Source: an uncultured Ruminococcus sp. (GTDB lineage Bacteria; Bacillota; Clostridia; Oscillospirales; Ruminococcaceae). From it: DNA of 25,747 bases. Positions 13,494 through 21,784 of the stretch are shown here, in pieces; the stretch's first letter is position 1, and each line of letters begins with the position of its first letter. The translations under genes and the position numbers were made by a program. The notes below the pieces were generated by a model. The model was not told where the DNA came from. It did no database searches and was given only the letters and a program-made list of their open reading frames with translations. The DNA lies in the NCBI GenBank assembly GCA_900539835.1, contig UQDR01000028.1, forward strand, positions 1 through 25,747, given 5' to 3'.

Positions 13494-13702
13494 CTCACAA
13501 ACTGATATCGTGATATGCGCCGTCTGCAACGGCAACACCCAGTTTGTCTATAACTAAGTTTGTTTCGTTGCCGTGCAAATTTGCTAACGCAAATTTCCGA
13601 GATAGCATTAAATATACTTCACTCGTTTCTCGGGAACAAAACTTAAAATCCTCACAAACTGGTCCGTATTGCCCCGTGCGGCCGAGCACCCCTTTCACTT
13701 AT
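13494..13702. repeat. Degenerate tract bounded by CTCACAAACTG repeats
   Basis: CTCACAAACTG occurs at 13494-13504 and 13651-13661 in the same orientation, and the inverse CAGTTTGT lies between them near 13539. A perfect stem AAATTTGC (13577-13584) / GCAAATTT (13589-13596) lies inside. A 67-codon minus-strand frame (13495-13698) spans the tract but has no convincing start signal and ends at the repeat, so I treat it as noncoding or as a decayed gene. This and the repeats before it fill most of the 650-base gap between the acetyltransferase gene and mfd. Confidence 0.35.
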
Positions 13703-13739
13703 AGCCTCATTTGAGGCTTTTTTGCACGCAAACGTGCAA
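13703..13739 (+). terminator. Terminator-like hairpin followed by a second stem
   Basis: AGCCTCA (13703-13709) / TGAGGCT (13712-13718) is followed by a T run to 13723. Immediately after it comes TTGCACG (13722-13728) / CGTGCAA (13733-13739) with loop CAAA. The first has terminator form on the plus strand, yet no plus-strand gene precedes it within 470 bases. Confidence 0.55.
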
Positions 13740-13828
13740 CTATGAACGAAATATGAAAAAAGTTTGGAGTTTTGCACATAATTGTCTTGCGAAATTTATG
13801 CATAATAAACAATAATCTACAGCAAAAA

Positions 13829-13866
13829 ATGCACACTCATTTTGGTGAGTGTGCATATATTTTTTA
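13829..13866. terminator. Bidirectional terminator downstream of mfd
   Basis: A perfect 11-bp stem, ATGCACACTCA (13829-13839) / TGAGTGTGCAT (13846-13856) with loop TTTTGG, has T-rich sequence on both sides (TTTTTTGCT on the minus strand, ATATTTTTTA on the plus strand). It ends the leftward pth-mfd transcript. Confidence 0.85.
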
Positions 13867-13884
13867 TAAGAAACGTTACAACAA

Positions 13885-16800
13885 TTAAACTGCATCTGAC
13901 ATGATTTTTATGACTTCTGTCATCAGATCCGATGCCTTTTGCTTTTTATCAAGGGCAACTGAAAAATGAGGGTTTGTATCGTCAACAAACTTAATACGAT
14001 TTTTATACTTGCCCAAAAGCGCTTGTATTTGTGCAATTTCAGGCTGTTTTATATAAAATAAAAGTGATTTTCCACGCTGAGAAACCTCAGTGATCTTCAG
14101 CTTTGATGCTCTGTTTCGGGTGAGGGCAACATTTATCAAGCCCATTACTGCTTTAGGAGGATCGCCGTAGCGGTCGATAAGCTCGTCTATTACATCAGAG
14201 CTATCCTCTTCTGTAACGATAGAGGCAATTTTTCTATAGGCTTCAATTCGCTGTGCAAGGTTTTCTATATAATGCTCAGGAATAAACGCATCAATAGATA
14301 TATCTACAAGACAGTCTTCCGGAGAATGGGGCATTGCCTCGCCTTTCTGCTCAGCGATAGCTTCATTCAGCAACCGCAGATACATATCATATCCCACGGC
14401 TTCCATATGACCATGCTGTCTTCCGCTTAGAATTGAGCCTGCTCCTCTTATTTCAAGGTCACGCATTGCAATTCTGAATCCTGAGCCAAACTGTGTAAAC
14501 TCTTTGATTGCATTTAGACGCTTTGAAGCTATTTCCGTAAGCACCTTTCCACGCCTAAAGGTGAAATATGCGAAAGCACGGCGGTTTGAACGTCCAACAC
14601 GTCCTCTGAGCTGATAAAGCTGTGAAAGTCCCAATCTGTCGGCATCCTCAATTATCAATGTATTTACGTTTGGCACATCTACGCCGGTTTCAATAAGCGT
14701 TGTACATACCAGCACATCAATTTCATGGTCGATAAGCTGGCGCCAGATTTCGGAAAGATCTGATTCGGATATCTGACCGTGTGCAACGCCGATTCTTGCA
14801 TCAGGCAGAAGTTCATGTATTTTTGCCGCTGTTCTTTCAATAGTTTCAATTCTATTATGGATATAATAGACCTGTCCGCCTCGCCGCAATTCCTTTGAAA
14901 TGGCTTGCGCAATGACTCCGTCATTATGCTCAATGACATATGTCTGGACAGGGTGTCTGTCCTGTGGCGGTTCTTCAATTACGGACATATCTCTTATTCC
15001 GCTCATTGCCATATTAAGAGTTCTCGGAATTGGTGTAGCAGAAAGTGTAAGGACATCTACACCTTTAAAGCTTTCCTTAAACTTTTCCTTATGGGCAACT
15101 CCGAATCGCTGTTCCTCATCAATTATGACAAGTCCCAAGTCCTTGAACGCAACATCCTTTTGCACCAATCTGTGTGTACCGATAATCAGGTCTATCGTAC
15201 CTCTTTTAAGCTCACGGATTATTTCCTGCTGTTCTTTTGGCTTTCTAAAGCGGGACAAAAGCTCGACTTTTATGGGGAAATGCTCAAAACGCTTGATTGC
15301 AGTCTGATAATGCTGCCAAGCAAGGACTGTTGTCGGCACAAGGATAGCCACCTGTTTAGAATCAAGCATACATTTGAATGCAGCACGAAGTGCGACCTCG
15401 GTTTTTCCGAAGCCGACATCGCCACACAAAAGTCTATCCATAGGAGTCGGCTTTTGCATATCCTCTTTTATTTCTTGAATAGACCTTAACTGGTCGTCAG
15501 TTTCCTGATAATCAAAGCGCTCTTCAAAATCGTTCTGCCAATCATTATCCTTAGAAAAAGCAAAGCCTTTTGCCATTTGACGCTGTGCATACAGCTTTGT
15601 AAGCTCCTCAGCCATATCCTTAACAGCAGATTTTACTCTTGAACGGGTTCTGTGCCACTCCATTGAATTAAGCTTATTGAGCTTAACTCCGCTGTCGTCC
15701 TTGGGCCCTATATATCTGGACACCAAGTCAAGCTGTGTAACGGGCACATAGAGGACATCAGAGCCTGCATATTTTATAGTAATATAATCCTTGGTTACGC
15801 CGTTTGTTTCAAGGTTTTTAATACCTGCGAACTTTCCGATTCCATACATTGAATGAACTACCAAGTCGCCTGCGGAGATATCTGAAAGGCTTTTTATTTC
15901 CTCTCCCTTTTTTCTCTTTTTCGCAGATTTTTTCTTAGCATTCATTGCTTTCATCTGAGTTATTGCGGCACATTTTATATCGGGATAGTCAAAACCTCCT
16001 GAGAGGCTTCCTGTTCTTACATATACCGTTCTCGGAATGATTTGAGCATCCTCTTTAAGCTCCAGCGCAGGTATATTCTGTTCTCTCAAATCTGACACGA
16101 TAATTGGCACGGTTTTTTCTGAGCCGGCGAAAACGACGGTACAATAATCATTTTCACATAGTGTTTGCAATTCTTCGACCAGGTGAGAGATATTTCCGCC
16201 CCATGTACCAGTTTGCCGGCAATCGGAATTTATCAGCTTTTTAAACTTGATTCCGTTATTTCCTCTCATAAATGTATCAAGGAATACAGCGGGAAGATTT
16301 AAGGCTTTCGCCGTCAATTCGGCAAAGTCAATAAAAAAGCCTTCAAGGCGCTTAAACAGAATTCCGTCCTCATAAAGAAGCTTTATATCCTCAGAAAGCT
16401 GTGAAAGCACGGCTTTGGCTCTCTCAGAACAATTCTGATATTCCGAAAATACGCATATTCCCTCGTTAAAATAATCAAATATAGTATAGACCTTATCATA
16501 TGCAAGGCTATAATATTTATCGAGATTAGTAAGTGTTATGCCGCTTTTTACAAGCTCGGTATCTCTTGAAATATGCTTTCTTATTTTATCTGTATTCTTT
16601 CCTCTTACTGCTTTTGAAAGGTTCTCAAGTCTGTCAAGCAAATCCTCGTCAGACGGAAAGATTATTTCCAAGGCAGGGAAAATCTCAATTTCGTTCATTC
16701 CATCTGTTCTTCGCTGAGTTTCTGCGTCAAAGTAAGATATCATATCCACTTCATCGCCCCAAAGCTCAATTCTCACAGGATTTTTATCCTGAACAGGGAA

Positions 16801-17343
16801 AATATCAATGATTGAGCCTCTTACGGCAAACTGTGCCTGTCCTTCAACTCTATCGGTTTTTGTATAGCCTGAAGCTATAAGCTTTTGCGAAAAAAACGGT
16901 ATATTTATTTCTCCGCCGGTTCTTAAAAGAATCGAATACTGCTCCAAGGTTTCTCTCGGAACGGTACCTTGCATACACGCTTCGACTGATGCAACGCAAA
17001 CACGGCACTTTCCAGACATAAGCTTAGAAAGCGCCTCGATTCTTTTATGCTCATATTCCCTTGACATACCCTCAAGATATGCAAAATTGAAGTCTCTTGC
17101 AGGAAACAGGCAAGCAATTTCTGCTCCTGCCATCTCATTCATATCGTTTACAAGCCTTAGTCCTGATGCTTCATCGTCGCAAATAAGAAGCACAGGCTTA
17201 TCTTTTGAAAGCTCAGCGGCAATATGGGCTTTATGGATATTTGACACTCCTGTTGCTCCGCAGGGGGTATAACCGTTTTTAACAGTGCCGGAAAGCTCTC
17301 TATATAACGGAAGCTCACGGCACATCTGACTGAAAATAGTCAT
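13885..17343 (-). CDS. mfd: Transcription-repair coupling factor
   Basis: A 1152-residue DNA translocase, full length for Mfd. It pushes stalled RNA polymerase off damaged DNA and recruits UvrA. The order is an N-terminal UvrB-like module; a CarD-like RNA-polymerase interaction domain (GDLVVHSMYGIGKFAGI, about residues 480-550); and a RecG-type motor with Walker A CGDVGFGKTE (about 640-649), DEEQ box and TLSATPIPRTL. A C-terminal TRCF domain ends near KQKASDLMTEVIKIMSD. A lysine-rich linker (KKKSAKKRKKGEE) precedes the CarD-like domain. GGAG sits seven bases before the ATG. It follows pth by 27 bases in the same operon, a common Firmicute arrangement. Confidence 0.97.
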   Translation of the reverse strand: MTIFSQMCRELPLYRELSGTVKNGYTPCGATGVSNIHKAHIAAELSKDKPVLLICDDEASGLRLVNDMNEMAGAEIACLFPARDFNFAYLEGMSREYEHKRIEALSKLMSGKCRVCVASVEACMQGTVPRETLEQYSILLRTGGEINIPFFSQKLIASGYTKTDRVEGQAQFAVRGSIIDIFPVQDKNPVRIELWGDEVDMISYFDAETQRRTDGMNEIEIFPALEIIFPSDEDLLDRLENLSKAVRGKNTDKIRKHISRDTELVKSGITLTNLDKYYSLAYDKVYTIFDYFNEGICVFSEYQNCSERAKAVLSQLSEDIKLLYEDGILFKRLEGFFIDFAELTAKALNLPAVFLDTFMRGNNGIKFKKLINSDCRQTGTWGGNISHLVEELQTLCENDYCTVVFAGSEKTVPIIVSDLREQNIPALELKEDAQIIPRTVYVRTGSLSGGFDYPDIKCAAITQMKAMNAKKKSAKKRKKGEEIKSLSDISAGDLVVHSMYGIGKFAGIKNLETNGVTKDYITIKYAGSDVLYVPVTQLDLVSRYIGPKDDSGVKLNKLNSMEWHRTRSRVKSAVKDMAEELTKLYAQRQMAKGFAFSKDNDWQNDFEERFDYQETDDQLRSIQEIKEDMQKPTPMDRLLCGDVGFGKTEVALRAAFKCMLDSKQVAILVPTTVLAWQHYQTAIKRFEHFPIKVELLSRFRKPKEQQEIIRELKRGTIDLIIGTHRLVQKDVAFKDLGLVIIDEEQRFGVAHKEKFKESFKGVDVLTLSATPIPRTLNMAMSGIRDMSVIEEPPQDRHPVQTYVIEHNDGVIAQAISKELRRGGQVYYIHNRIETIERTAAKIHELLPDARIGVAHGQISESDLSEIWRQLIDHEIDVLVCTTLIETGVDVPNVNTLIIEDADRLGLSQLYQLRGRVGRSNRRAFAYFTFRRGKVLTEIASKRLNAIKEFTQFGSGFRIAMRDLEIRGAGSILSGRQHGHMEAVGYDMYLRLLNEAIAEQKGEAMPHSPEDCLVDISIDAFIPEHYIENLAQRIEAYRKIASIVTEEDSSDVIDELIDRYGDPPKAVMGLINVALTRNRASKLKITEVSQRGKSLLFYIKQPEIAQIQALLGKYKNRIKFVDDTNPHFSVALDKKQKASDLMTEVIKIMSDAV

Positions 17344-17370
17344 ATGATCTCCATTTCTTATTTTATCTAT

Positions 17371-17991
17371 TTAGTTAAATTTATTCATAGCGTCGCTTAT
17401 TTTGCCCTGAACGATCAGCTCAGCTGCTTCACACGCTTTTTTGCAGACTTCGTTTATTTTCTTTTGATCGTCCTCTGAGAACTTACCCAAGACCCAATCT
17501 GCGAGATTATAATCAGGATGAGGCTTTTTTCCCACTCCTATTTTTATACGGGGGAAGTCCTCGCCGTCACAAAGGGCAATAATACTTTTAAGTCCGTTAT
17601 GTCCTCCTGACGAGCCTTTTCGTCTTATTCTCATTTGTGACGGTTCAAGTGAAATATCGTCAAACATAACGATTACGTTTTCCAGCTGTATTTTATAGAA
17701 ATTCATGGCAAGTGAAACGGCTTCTCCGCTGTTATTCATATAAGTTTCAGGCTTCATAACAAGACACCTTTTTCCGCCGATGACCGCTTCTCCCACAAGC
17801 GACTTAAACTTATGGGTTTTAACTGAAAAAGCATATTTTTTCTCTAACGCAGAAACCGCCATAAATCCTGCATTATGGCGTGAATTTTCATATTGTATTC
17901 CCGGATTTCCCAGTCCTGTGATTATATACTCGATTTTCCCTGTCTGCTGTTTTTCGGCAGACAGCTTATTAAAAACATCCCAGATACTCAT
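17371..17991 (-). CDS. pth: Peptidyl-tRNA hydrolase
   Basis: A 206-residue enzyme that cleaves peptidyl-tRNA released by stalled ribosomes. It carries GLGNPG (26-31), the catalytic His39 in SRHNAGF, PETYMNNSG (81-89), the Asp pair in MFDDISL (109-115) and GSSGGHNGLKS. About 20 residues (MSIWDVFNKLSAEKQQTGKI) precede the normal start of the family at the first strand. They may be a real extension, because GAGGACG lies about eight bases ahead of the ATG at 17991 and no internal ATG is available near the core. Its promoter overlaps the terminator of the upstream oxidoreductase operon. Confidence 0.96.
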   Translation of the reverse strand: MSIWDVFNKLSAEKQQTGKIEYIITGLGNPGIQYENSRHNAGFMAVSALEKKYAFSVKTHKFKSLVGEAVIGGKRCLVMKPETYMNNSGEAVSLAMNFYKIQLENVIVMFDDISLEPSQMRIRRKGSSGGHNGLKSIIALCDGEDFPRIKIGVGKKPHPDYNLADWVLGKFSEDDQKKINEVCKKACEAAELIVQGKISDAMNKFN

Positions 17992-18028
17992 ATTCTTCGT
18001 CCTCTATCTATAGTTATTCACAAAAATA

Positions 18029-18056
18029 CTCACACATGCATTATAGCATGTATGAG
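18029..18056. terminator. Terminator hairpin of the oxidoreductase operon
   Basis: CTCACACATGC (18029-18039) and GCATGTATGAG (18046-18056) form an 11-bp stem with one mismatch and loop ATTATA. On the minus strand it is followed by TATTTTTG, and on the plus strand by a seven-T run. It lies 30 bases after the gamma-subunit stop. The loop is also the -10 box of the next promoter. Confidence 0.75.
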
Positions 18057-18068
18057 CATTTTTTTCAA
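18040..18068 (-). promoter_or_regulatory. Promoter of pth-mfd embedded in the upstream terminator
   Basis: On the minus strand TTGAAA (18063-18068) and TATAAT (18040-18045) are separated by exactly 17 bases. The -10 box is the loop of the terminator hairpin and the spacer is one arm of it. The ATG of pth is about 50 bases downstream. Confidence 0.7.
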
Positions 18069-18085
18069 GATTAATCAATCAAATT

Positions 18086-18616
18086 TTACTGATATATACC
18101 AATTTCAAGAGCTTTTATATTCGCTTCTATCAGATTTGCACGATTTGACGGCACAGTTTTTCTTATAGCTTTTTCCGCCTCGTCATAATCCGCAATCTTG
18201 GTTTCTGCAATCAGTTTTCCCAAAAGGATAATATTAGCCATTCCGTCCACCTCATTATCCAATGCAAGCTGTGTGGCGGGGACATAAAACACATTAACAT
18301 CATCTCTGTCACACTTATTGGGAACCATAGTTGAATCTATCACAACTGTACCGCCAGGTATGACCTTATTAATAAACTTTTCATAGGACGGCTGGTTCAT
18401 AGCAATGAACATATTGGGATGATTGACCTGAGGGAAACCTATAGGCTGGTCGTTAATACAGACGGAACAATTTGCCGTTCCACCCCTCATTTCAGGACCA
18501 TAGGACGGAAGCCACGAAACCTCTTTATCCTTTAATAAACCCAGATAAGCAAGCACTTTTCCTGCAAATAAAATTCCCTGTCCTCCGAAGCCTGCTACAA
18601 CTATATCACATTGCAC
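18086..18616 (-). CDS. 2-oxoacid:ferredoxin oxidoreductase, gamma subunit
   Basis: A 176-residue subunit of the pyruvate/ketoisovalerate oxidoreductase gamma family. It begins CDIVVAGFGGQGILFAGKVL and contains PSYGPEMRGGTANCSV, both diagnostic of KorC/VorA-type proteins. With the alpha, beta and delta subunits encoded just upstream it forms a cytosolic enzyme. That enzyme splits a 2-oxoacid with CoA to acyl-CoA and CO2 and passes electrons to ferredoxin, or runs in reverse. It is the last gene of the operon, 36 bases after the beta subunit. The substrate (2-oxoglutarate or branched-chain 2-oxoacids) is not fixed by the sequence. Confidence 0.93.
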   Translation of the reverse strand: MQCDIVVAGFGGQGILFAGKVLAYLGLLKDKEVSWLPSYGPEMRGGTANCSVCINDQPIGFPQVNHPNMFIAMNQPSYEKFINKVIPGGTVVIDSTMVPNKCDRDDVNVFYVPATQLALDNEVDGMANIILLGKLIAETKIADYDEAEKAIRKTVPSNRANLIEANIKALEIGIYQ

Positions 18617-18652
18617 TGCTTTCTACACTCCCTTCCTGTCAAAAAGCCTCTG

Positions 18653-19402
18653 CTATTTTTTGTCTGCCGTAATATCCTTATAAACTCCAAGAGGATAATA
18701 AGGAATCATATTATCACGAAGCCATTTAAGCGCTTCCAATGGCTCAAGTCCCCAGTTGGTCGGACAGGTTGACAACACCTCGACCAATGAATATCCAAGT
18801 CCCTTTTCTGCATTCTCAAAGGCTTTTCGGATTGCTTTCTTTGTTTCTTTAATATGGGGGATAGTATCGACTGTTACTCTTTGGGCGAATGCTGTTCCGT
18901 CCAGCGTTGAAATAAGCTCACAAACCCTGATTGGATAACCTGCGACTTTGGGGTCACGTCCGAATGGAGTTGTTTGTGTCACCTGACCGGGCAAAGTTGT
19001 GGGAGCCATTTGTCCGCCTGTCATTCCGTATATAGCGTTATTAATAAAGACAGTTACGATATTTTCTCCTCTTGTTGCACAATGGACAAGCTCACCTGTA
19101 CCGATTGCTGCTAAATCTCCGTCGCCCTGATATGTGAAAACATGCAGGTCGGGTCGGGTACGCTTTACGCCGGTTGCAACGGCAGGTGCTCGTCCGTGAG
19201 GAGCTTCGATAGCGTCACAGTTAAAGTAATCATAAGCCATAACTGAACAACCAACAGGAACAATGGCAACGGTCTTGCCCTCAATTCCCATTTCATCCAT
19301 AACCTCAGCCACAAGTCTATGGACAATTCCATGGGTACAGCCCGGGCAATAGTGGGTTTGTACATCTGTCAAAGCATGAGGTTTTTCAAATACAACTGAC
19401 AT
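18653..19402 (-). CDS. 2-oxoacid:ferredoxin oxidoreductase, beta (TPP) subunit
   Basis: A 249-residue thiamine-diphosphate subunit. The N-terminal HYCPGCTHGIVHRLVAEV and the TPP/Mg motif GDGDLAAIGTGELVHCATRG followed by FINNAIYGMTGGQMAPTT are those of KorB/VorC proteins. It carries the cofactor that decarboxylates the 2-oxoacid bound with the alpha subunit. Its ATG overlaps the alpha-subunit stop (TAATG), ensuring equal amounts of the two. The length is normal for the four-subunit type, in which the ferredoxin is a separate small subunit. Confidence 0.94.
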   Translation of the reverse strand: MSVVFEKPHALTDVQTHYCPGCTHGIVHRLVAEVMDEMGIEGKTVAIVPVGCSVMAYDYFNCDAIEAPHGRAPAVATGVKRTRPDLHVFTYQGDGDLAAIGTGELVHCATRGENIVTVFINNAIYGMTGGQMAPTTLPGQVTQTTPFGRDPKVAGYPIRVCELISTLDGTAFAQRVTVDTIPHIKETKKAIRKAFENAEKGLGYSLVEVLSTCPTNWGLEPLEALKWLRDNMIPYYPLGVYKDITADKK

Positions 19403-20484
19403 TATTCCTCACCTCCGTTCAAAGCAGACGCAATCTTTTGGATTTGCTCCAAAACTTCTGTCGGAGTAGGGATAACACCGCCATGTCTTCCGTAAAAGCT
19501 AACTGGAGTGTCATATTCAACCGCAGCTCTCACGTCGTCTACCATTTGTCCTTTGCTCATTTCGACAGTTAAGATATGCTTAATATTTGAGCCTTTACCG
19601 GCTTTTTTCTTTATCTCGTTAGTTGGGAACGGCCAAAGGGTTTGAGGACGGATAAGACCTGCATTAATACCTTTTTCCTTTGCCATTCTGATTGCTGATT
19701 TGACAACTCTTGCGCATGCGCCGTATGCCACCACTGCGATTTCTGTATTCTTGTCAAAGTCAAACAGCTCGCTTCGCTGTTCATTTTCAATAATCTTTTC
19801 GTATCTTTTAAATCTTTCGTCAACGGATTTCTCCAATACATCAGGCTGCAAAAACAAAGTATTAATAACGTTATGCTCACGCTTATTCTCATGTCCGTCA
19901 GTTGCCCAGTCGAATTTCTTTTCTGTATGCTTGTCCTCCGGAAAGGTCACAGGCTCCATCATTTGTCCCAACAGGCCGTCTGCCAAAATCATTACGGGGA
20001 CTCTATATTCTTCTGCTTTATCAAAAGCGAGGACGGTCATATCCACAATTTCCTGCACTGAACAGGGAGCAAGGACCAACATCTGAAAATCTCCATGACC
20101 CAATGCTTTTGTTGCCTGCCAATAATCAGACTGTGAGGGCTGAATTCCTCCAAGACCCGGGCCGCCTCTTTGGACGTTTACAATAACACAGGGCACATCA
20201 GAGCCGGCTATGTATGAAACGCCCTCACTCATTAGAGAAATTCCGGGTGATGATGACGAAGTCATTACACGGGTTCCGGTACAAGCTGCGCCGAGAACCA
20301 TATTTATTGCAGCTACCTCGCTCTCAGACTGGAGAAACATTCCGCCTCTTTTAGGCATATTTTTTGCAAGATAGGCAGAAATCTCTGTCTGGGGTGTAAT
20401 AGGATATCCGAAAAAGCACTTACAGCCAACTCTCATCGCAGTTTCTGCAAGGGCTTCATTTCCTTTCATAAGACGTTTTTCCAA
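19402..20484 (-). CDS. 2-oxoacid:ferredoxin oxidoreductase, alpha subunit (KorA/VorB type)
   Basis: A 360-residue subunit. It has the pyrimidine-binding fold start KGNEALAETAMRVGCKCFFG, YPITPQTEI, SSSSPGISLM and NVQRGGPGLGG, then a C-terminal domain with HGGVIPTPTEVLEQI. It binds the TPP pyrimidine ring and the substrate together with the beta subunit. The length and layout match archaeal and clostridial VorB/KorA proteins; annotation pipelines often call this ketoisovalerate oxidoreductase VorB. It starts 25 bases after the ferredoxin gene, with an AAGGAG ribosome binding site. Confidence 0.93.
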   Translation of the reverse strand: MEKRLMKGNEALAETAMRVGCKCFFGYPITPQTEISAYLAKNMPKRGGMFLQSESEVAAINMVLGAACTGTRVMTSSSSPGISLMSEGVSYIAGSDVPCVIVNVQRGGPGLGGIQPSQSDYWQATKALGHGDFQMLVLAPCSVQEIVDMTVLAFDKAEEYRVPVMILADGLLGQMMEPVTFPEDKHTEKKFDWATDGHENKREHNVINTLFLQPDVLEKSVDERFKRYEKIIENEQRSELFDFDKNTEIAVVAYGACARVVKSAIRMAKEKGINAGLIRPQTLWPFPTNEIKKKAGKGSNIKHILTVEMSKGQMVDDVRAAVEYDTPVSFYGRHGGVIPTPTEVLEQIQKIASALNGGEE

Positions 20485-20509
20485 TAAAATCAGCTCCTTT
20501 CCAAAAAGC

Positions 20510-20728
20510 CTACTTTTCTATTTTAATCGCACAATCGGGGCACATCATTGCACACATTGCACAGCTTATACATTTCTCTTGGTTAACACAGAGTGCATAA
20601 AAGTAACCTTTATCATTTCTTTTTTCTTTTTGTATTTCTACTATTTTTTTAGGACAAACTGCTGTACACAAGGCACAGCCTTTACACTTTTGTATATTTA
20701 CAGTCATTTTCTGTTTTACATCTGACAT
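20510..20728 (-). CDS. 2[4Fe-4S] ferredoxin subunit (KorD/VorD type)
   Basis: A 72-residue ferredoxin with two complete cluster motifs, CKGCALCTAVCP (about residues 14-25) and CISCAMCAMMCP (about 53-64), and a 28-residue insert between them. It is the electron-transfer (delta) subunit of the oxidoreductase, taking electrons from the TPP subunit toward free ferredoxin. It lies between the P-loop ATPase gene and the alpha subunit on the minus strand, and AGGAG precedes its ATG. Confidence 0.95.
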   Translation of the reverse strand: MSDVKQKMTVNIQKCKGCALCTAVCPKKIVEIQKEKRNDKGYFYALCVNQEKCISCAMCAMMCPDCAIKIEK

Positions 20729-20746
20729 ATTATCACTCCTTTAAAA

Positions 20747-21436
20747 TTACATGACATCTTCCTCCCACGATGCCTTAACATAACGCTTCACACGCATAAG
20801 CTTCTCATTCTTAGGAAGAGCTTTGGGGTTTATCCAATCAGGATAGGTTGTATATTTTAATTCCAGTCCGCAAAGCTTTGCAGTTTGTTCAGCGTAATCC
20901 AAAGAATTCAGTACTGTTTCGGCATCAGTTTCTGTTCCTAAATTAGAATTATTGACAACTGCGGTAGCTTTAAGTCTGCTTATCGCTTCAATCTCCTTAA
21001 GCACTTCCAACGCCTGCTGCGGCTGTTCTGTCATAGCTCTATACATATTAATGACATACAGAACTTCAGTTTCATCATTATATTTTTCAAACACGCTTTT
21101 ATACTGCCCCAAAGCCACTGCACCTGCATCATCTCCGCCCACGTCGATAATGACCTTCTGATTCTCAGAAGCTACAGCATTAAGGTCAAACGTAATTGCA
21201 GGGATATCCAGATTACTAACGGCATATACCGAAGAAGTCATGGAGATCCCTTTTTGTTCAAACATATTTTTAAAATCCGCTGTACGAAAATACGGATTGA
21301 CTATATCAAGGTCTACTATATTGGTTTTTACACCTGACGCTGCGGACTTCAATGCTAAATCTACTGCGAGATTTGTTTTACCGCTGCCGTAATGTCCGAC
21401 TATCACGGAAATTCTTTTTGATTTATTGCAATTCAT
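20747..21436 (-). CDS. P-loop ATPase (MinD/CobQ-like) heading the oxidoreductase operon
   Basis: A 229-residue SIMIBI-type ATPase. A P-loop with GHYGSGKTN (14-22) is followed by LDIVNPYFRTADF (switch region) and a Walker-B-like VIIDVGGDDAGAVALGQY. It lacks membrane segments. The start at 21436 is preferred because GAGGAT lies about eight bases upstream; the GTG at 21451 is inside that ribosome binding site. It is the first gene of the operon with the ferredoxin and the three oxidoreductase subunits. Proteins of this kind load metal clusters or cofactors or handle assembly in other systems. A maturation role for the oxidoreductase is a fair guess but not shown. Confidence 0.8.
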   Translation of the reverse strand: MNCNKSKRISVIVGHYGSGKTNLAVDLALKSAASGVKTNIVDLDIVNPYFRTADFKNMFEQKGISMTSSVYAVSNLDIPAITFDLNAVASENQKVIIDVGGDDAGAVALGQYKSVFEKYNDETEVLYVINMYRAMTEQPQQALEVLKEIEAISRLKATAVVNNSNLGTETDAETVLNSLDYAEQTAKLCGLELKYTTYPDWINPKALPKNEKLMRVKRYVKASWEEDVM

Positions 21437-21465
21437 TTTTTTAATCCTCACTATGATTTATATAT

Positions 21466-21494
21466 ATTATACCACTATCATATCCCTAAAGCAA
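21466..21494 (-). promoter_or_regulatory. Promoter of the oxidoreductase operon
   Basis: On the minus strand TTGCTT (21489-21494), 17 bases, TATAAT (21466-21471). It lies about 30 bases upstream of the ATPase ATG. Confidence 0.75.
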
Positions 21495-21594
21495 GGCTTT
21501 TTGTGCAATATGATAAAATAGCCTATTATTTTTCATAAATTTACATGATTATGTATATGCATAAATGGAGCAATTTGTTTTCACAAAAAAACAT

Positions 21595-21623
21595 TTGACA
21601 AAACTAATCAATTGTAGTATAAT
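21595..21623 (+). promoter_or_regulatory. Full-consensus promoter of tRNA-Leu
   Basis: TTGACA (21595-21600), 17 bases, TATAAT (21618-21623), identical to the sigma-A consensus. The tRNA starts 16 bases downstream of the -10 box. Confidence 0.92.
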
Positions 21624-21638
21624 ATTAATGCTATATAT

Positions 21639-21725
21639 GCCGCTGTGGTGGAATAGGCAGACACAAGGGACTTAAAATCCCTCGGAGTAACATCCGTACC
21701 GGTTCAAGTCCGGTTAGCGGCACCA
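21639..21725 (+). tRNA. tRNA-Leu (anticodon UAA)
   Basis: An 87-base tRNA including the encoded CCA (21723-21725). The acceptor stem is GCCGCTG (21639-21645) / TAGCGGC (21715-21721). The anticodon stem AGGGA/TCCCT encloses the loop CTTAAAA, with anticodon TAA at 21673-21675. A long class II variable arm follows (CGGAGTAACATCCG), then the T arm with GGTTCAAGTCC. It reads UUA and UUG leucine codons. A consensus promoter precedes it and a strong terminator follows, so it is a single-gene unit. Confidence 0.98.
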
Positions 21726-21784
21726 CCAGGTGCAGTGCACCTGGACCGAATCCCGTTATCACTTTGTGATAACGGGATTTTTTG
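21726..21784 (+). terminator. Hairpin and rho-independent terminator after tRNA-Leu
   Basis: First comes a palindrome, CCAGGTGCA (21726-21734) / TGCACCTGG (21736-21744), directly abutting the CCA end. Then a perfect 13-bp stem follows, ATCCCGTTATCAC (21750-21762) / GTGATAACGGGAT (21766-21778) with loop TTT and a T run. The second is a strong terminator; the first may help 3' processing. Confidence 0.92.

Noticed and set aside
13495..13698. A 67-codon minus-strand open frame in the gap before mfd.
   Set aside because: No ribosome binding site stands before its start, it is bounded by CTCACAAACTG repeats, and its composition looks like translated repeat DNA.
14905..15489. Long plus-strand open frames (up to 194 codons) opposite mfd.
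   Set aside because: They lie antisense to well-conserved motor motifs of Mfd and show no family features of their own.
21639..21725. tRNA-Leu as the attachment site of the AT-rich island to its right.
   Set aside because: No second copy of the tRNA 3' end and no integrase were seen to the right within the window.
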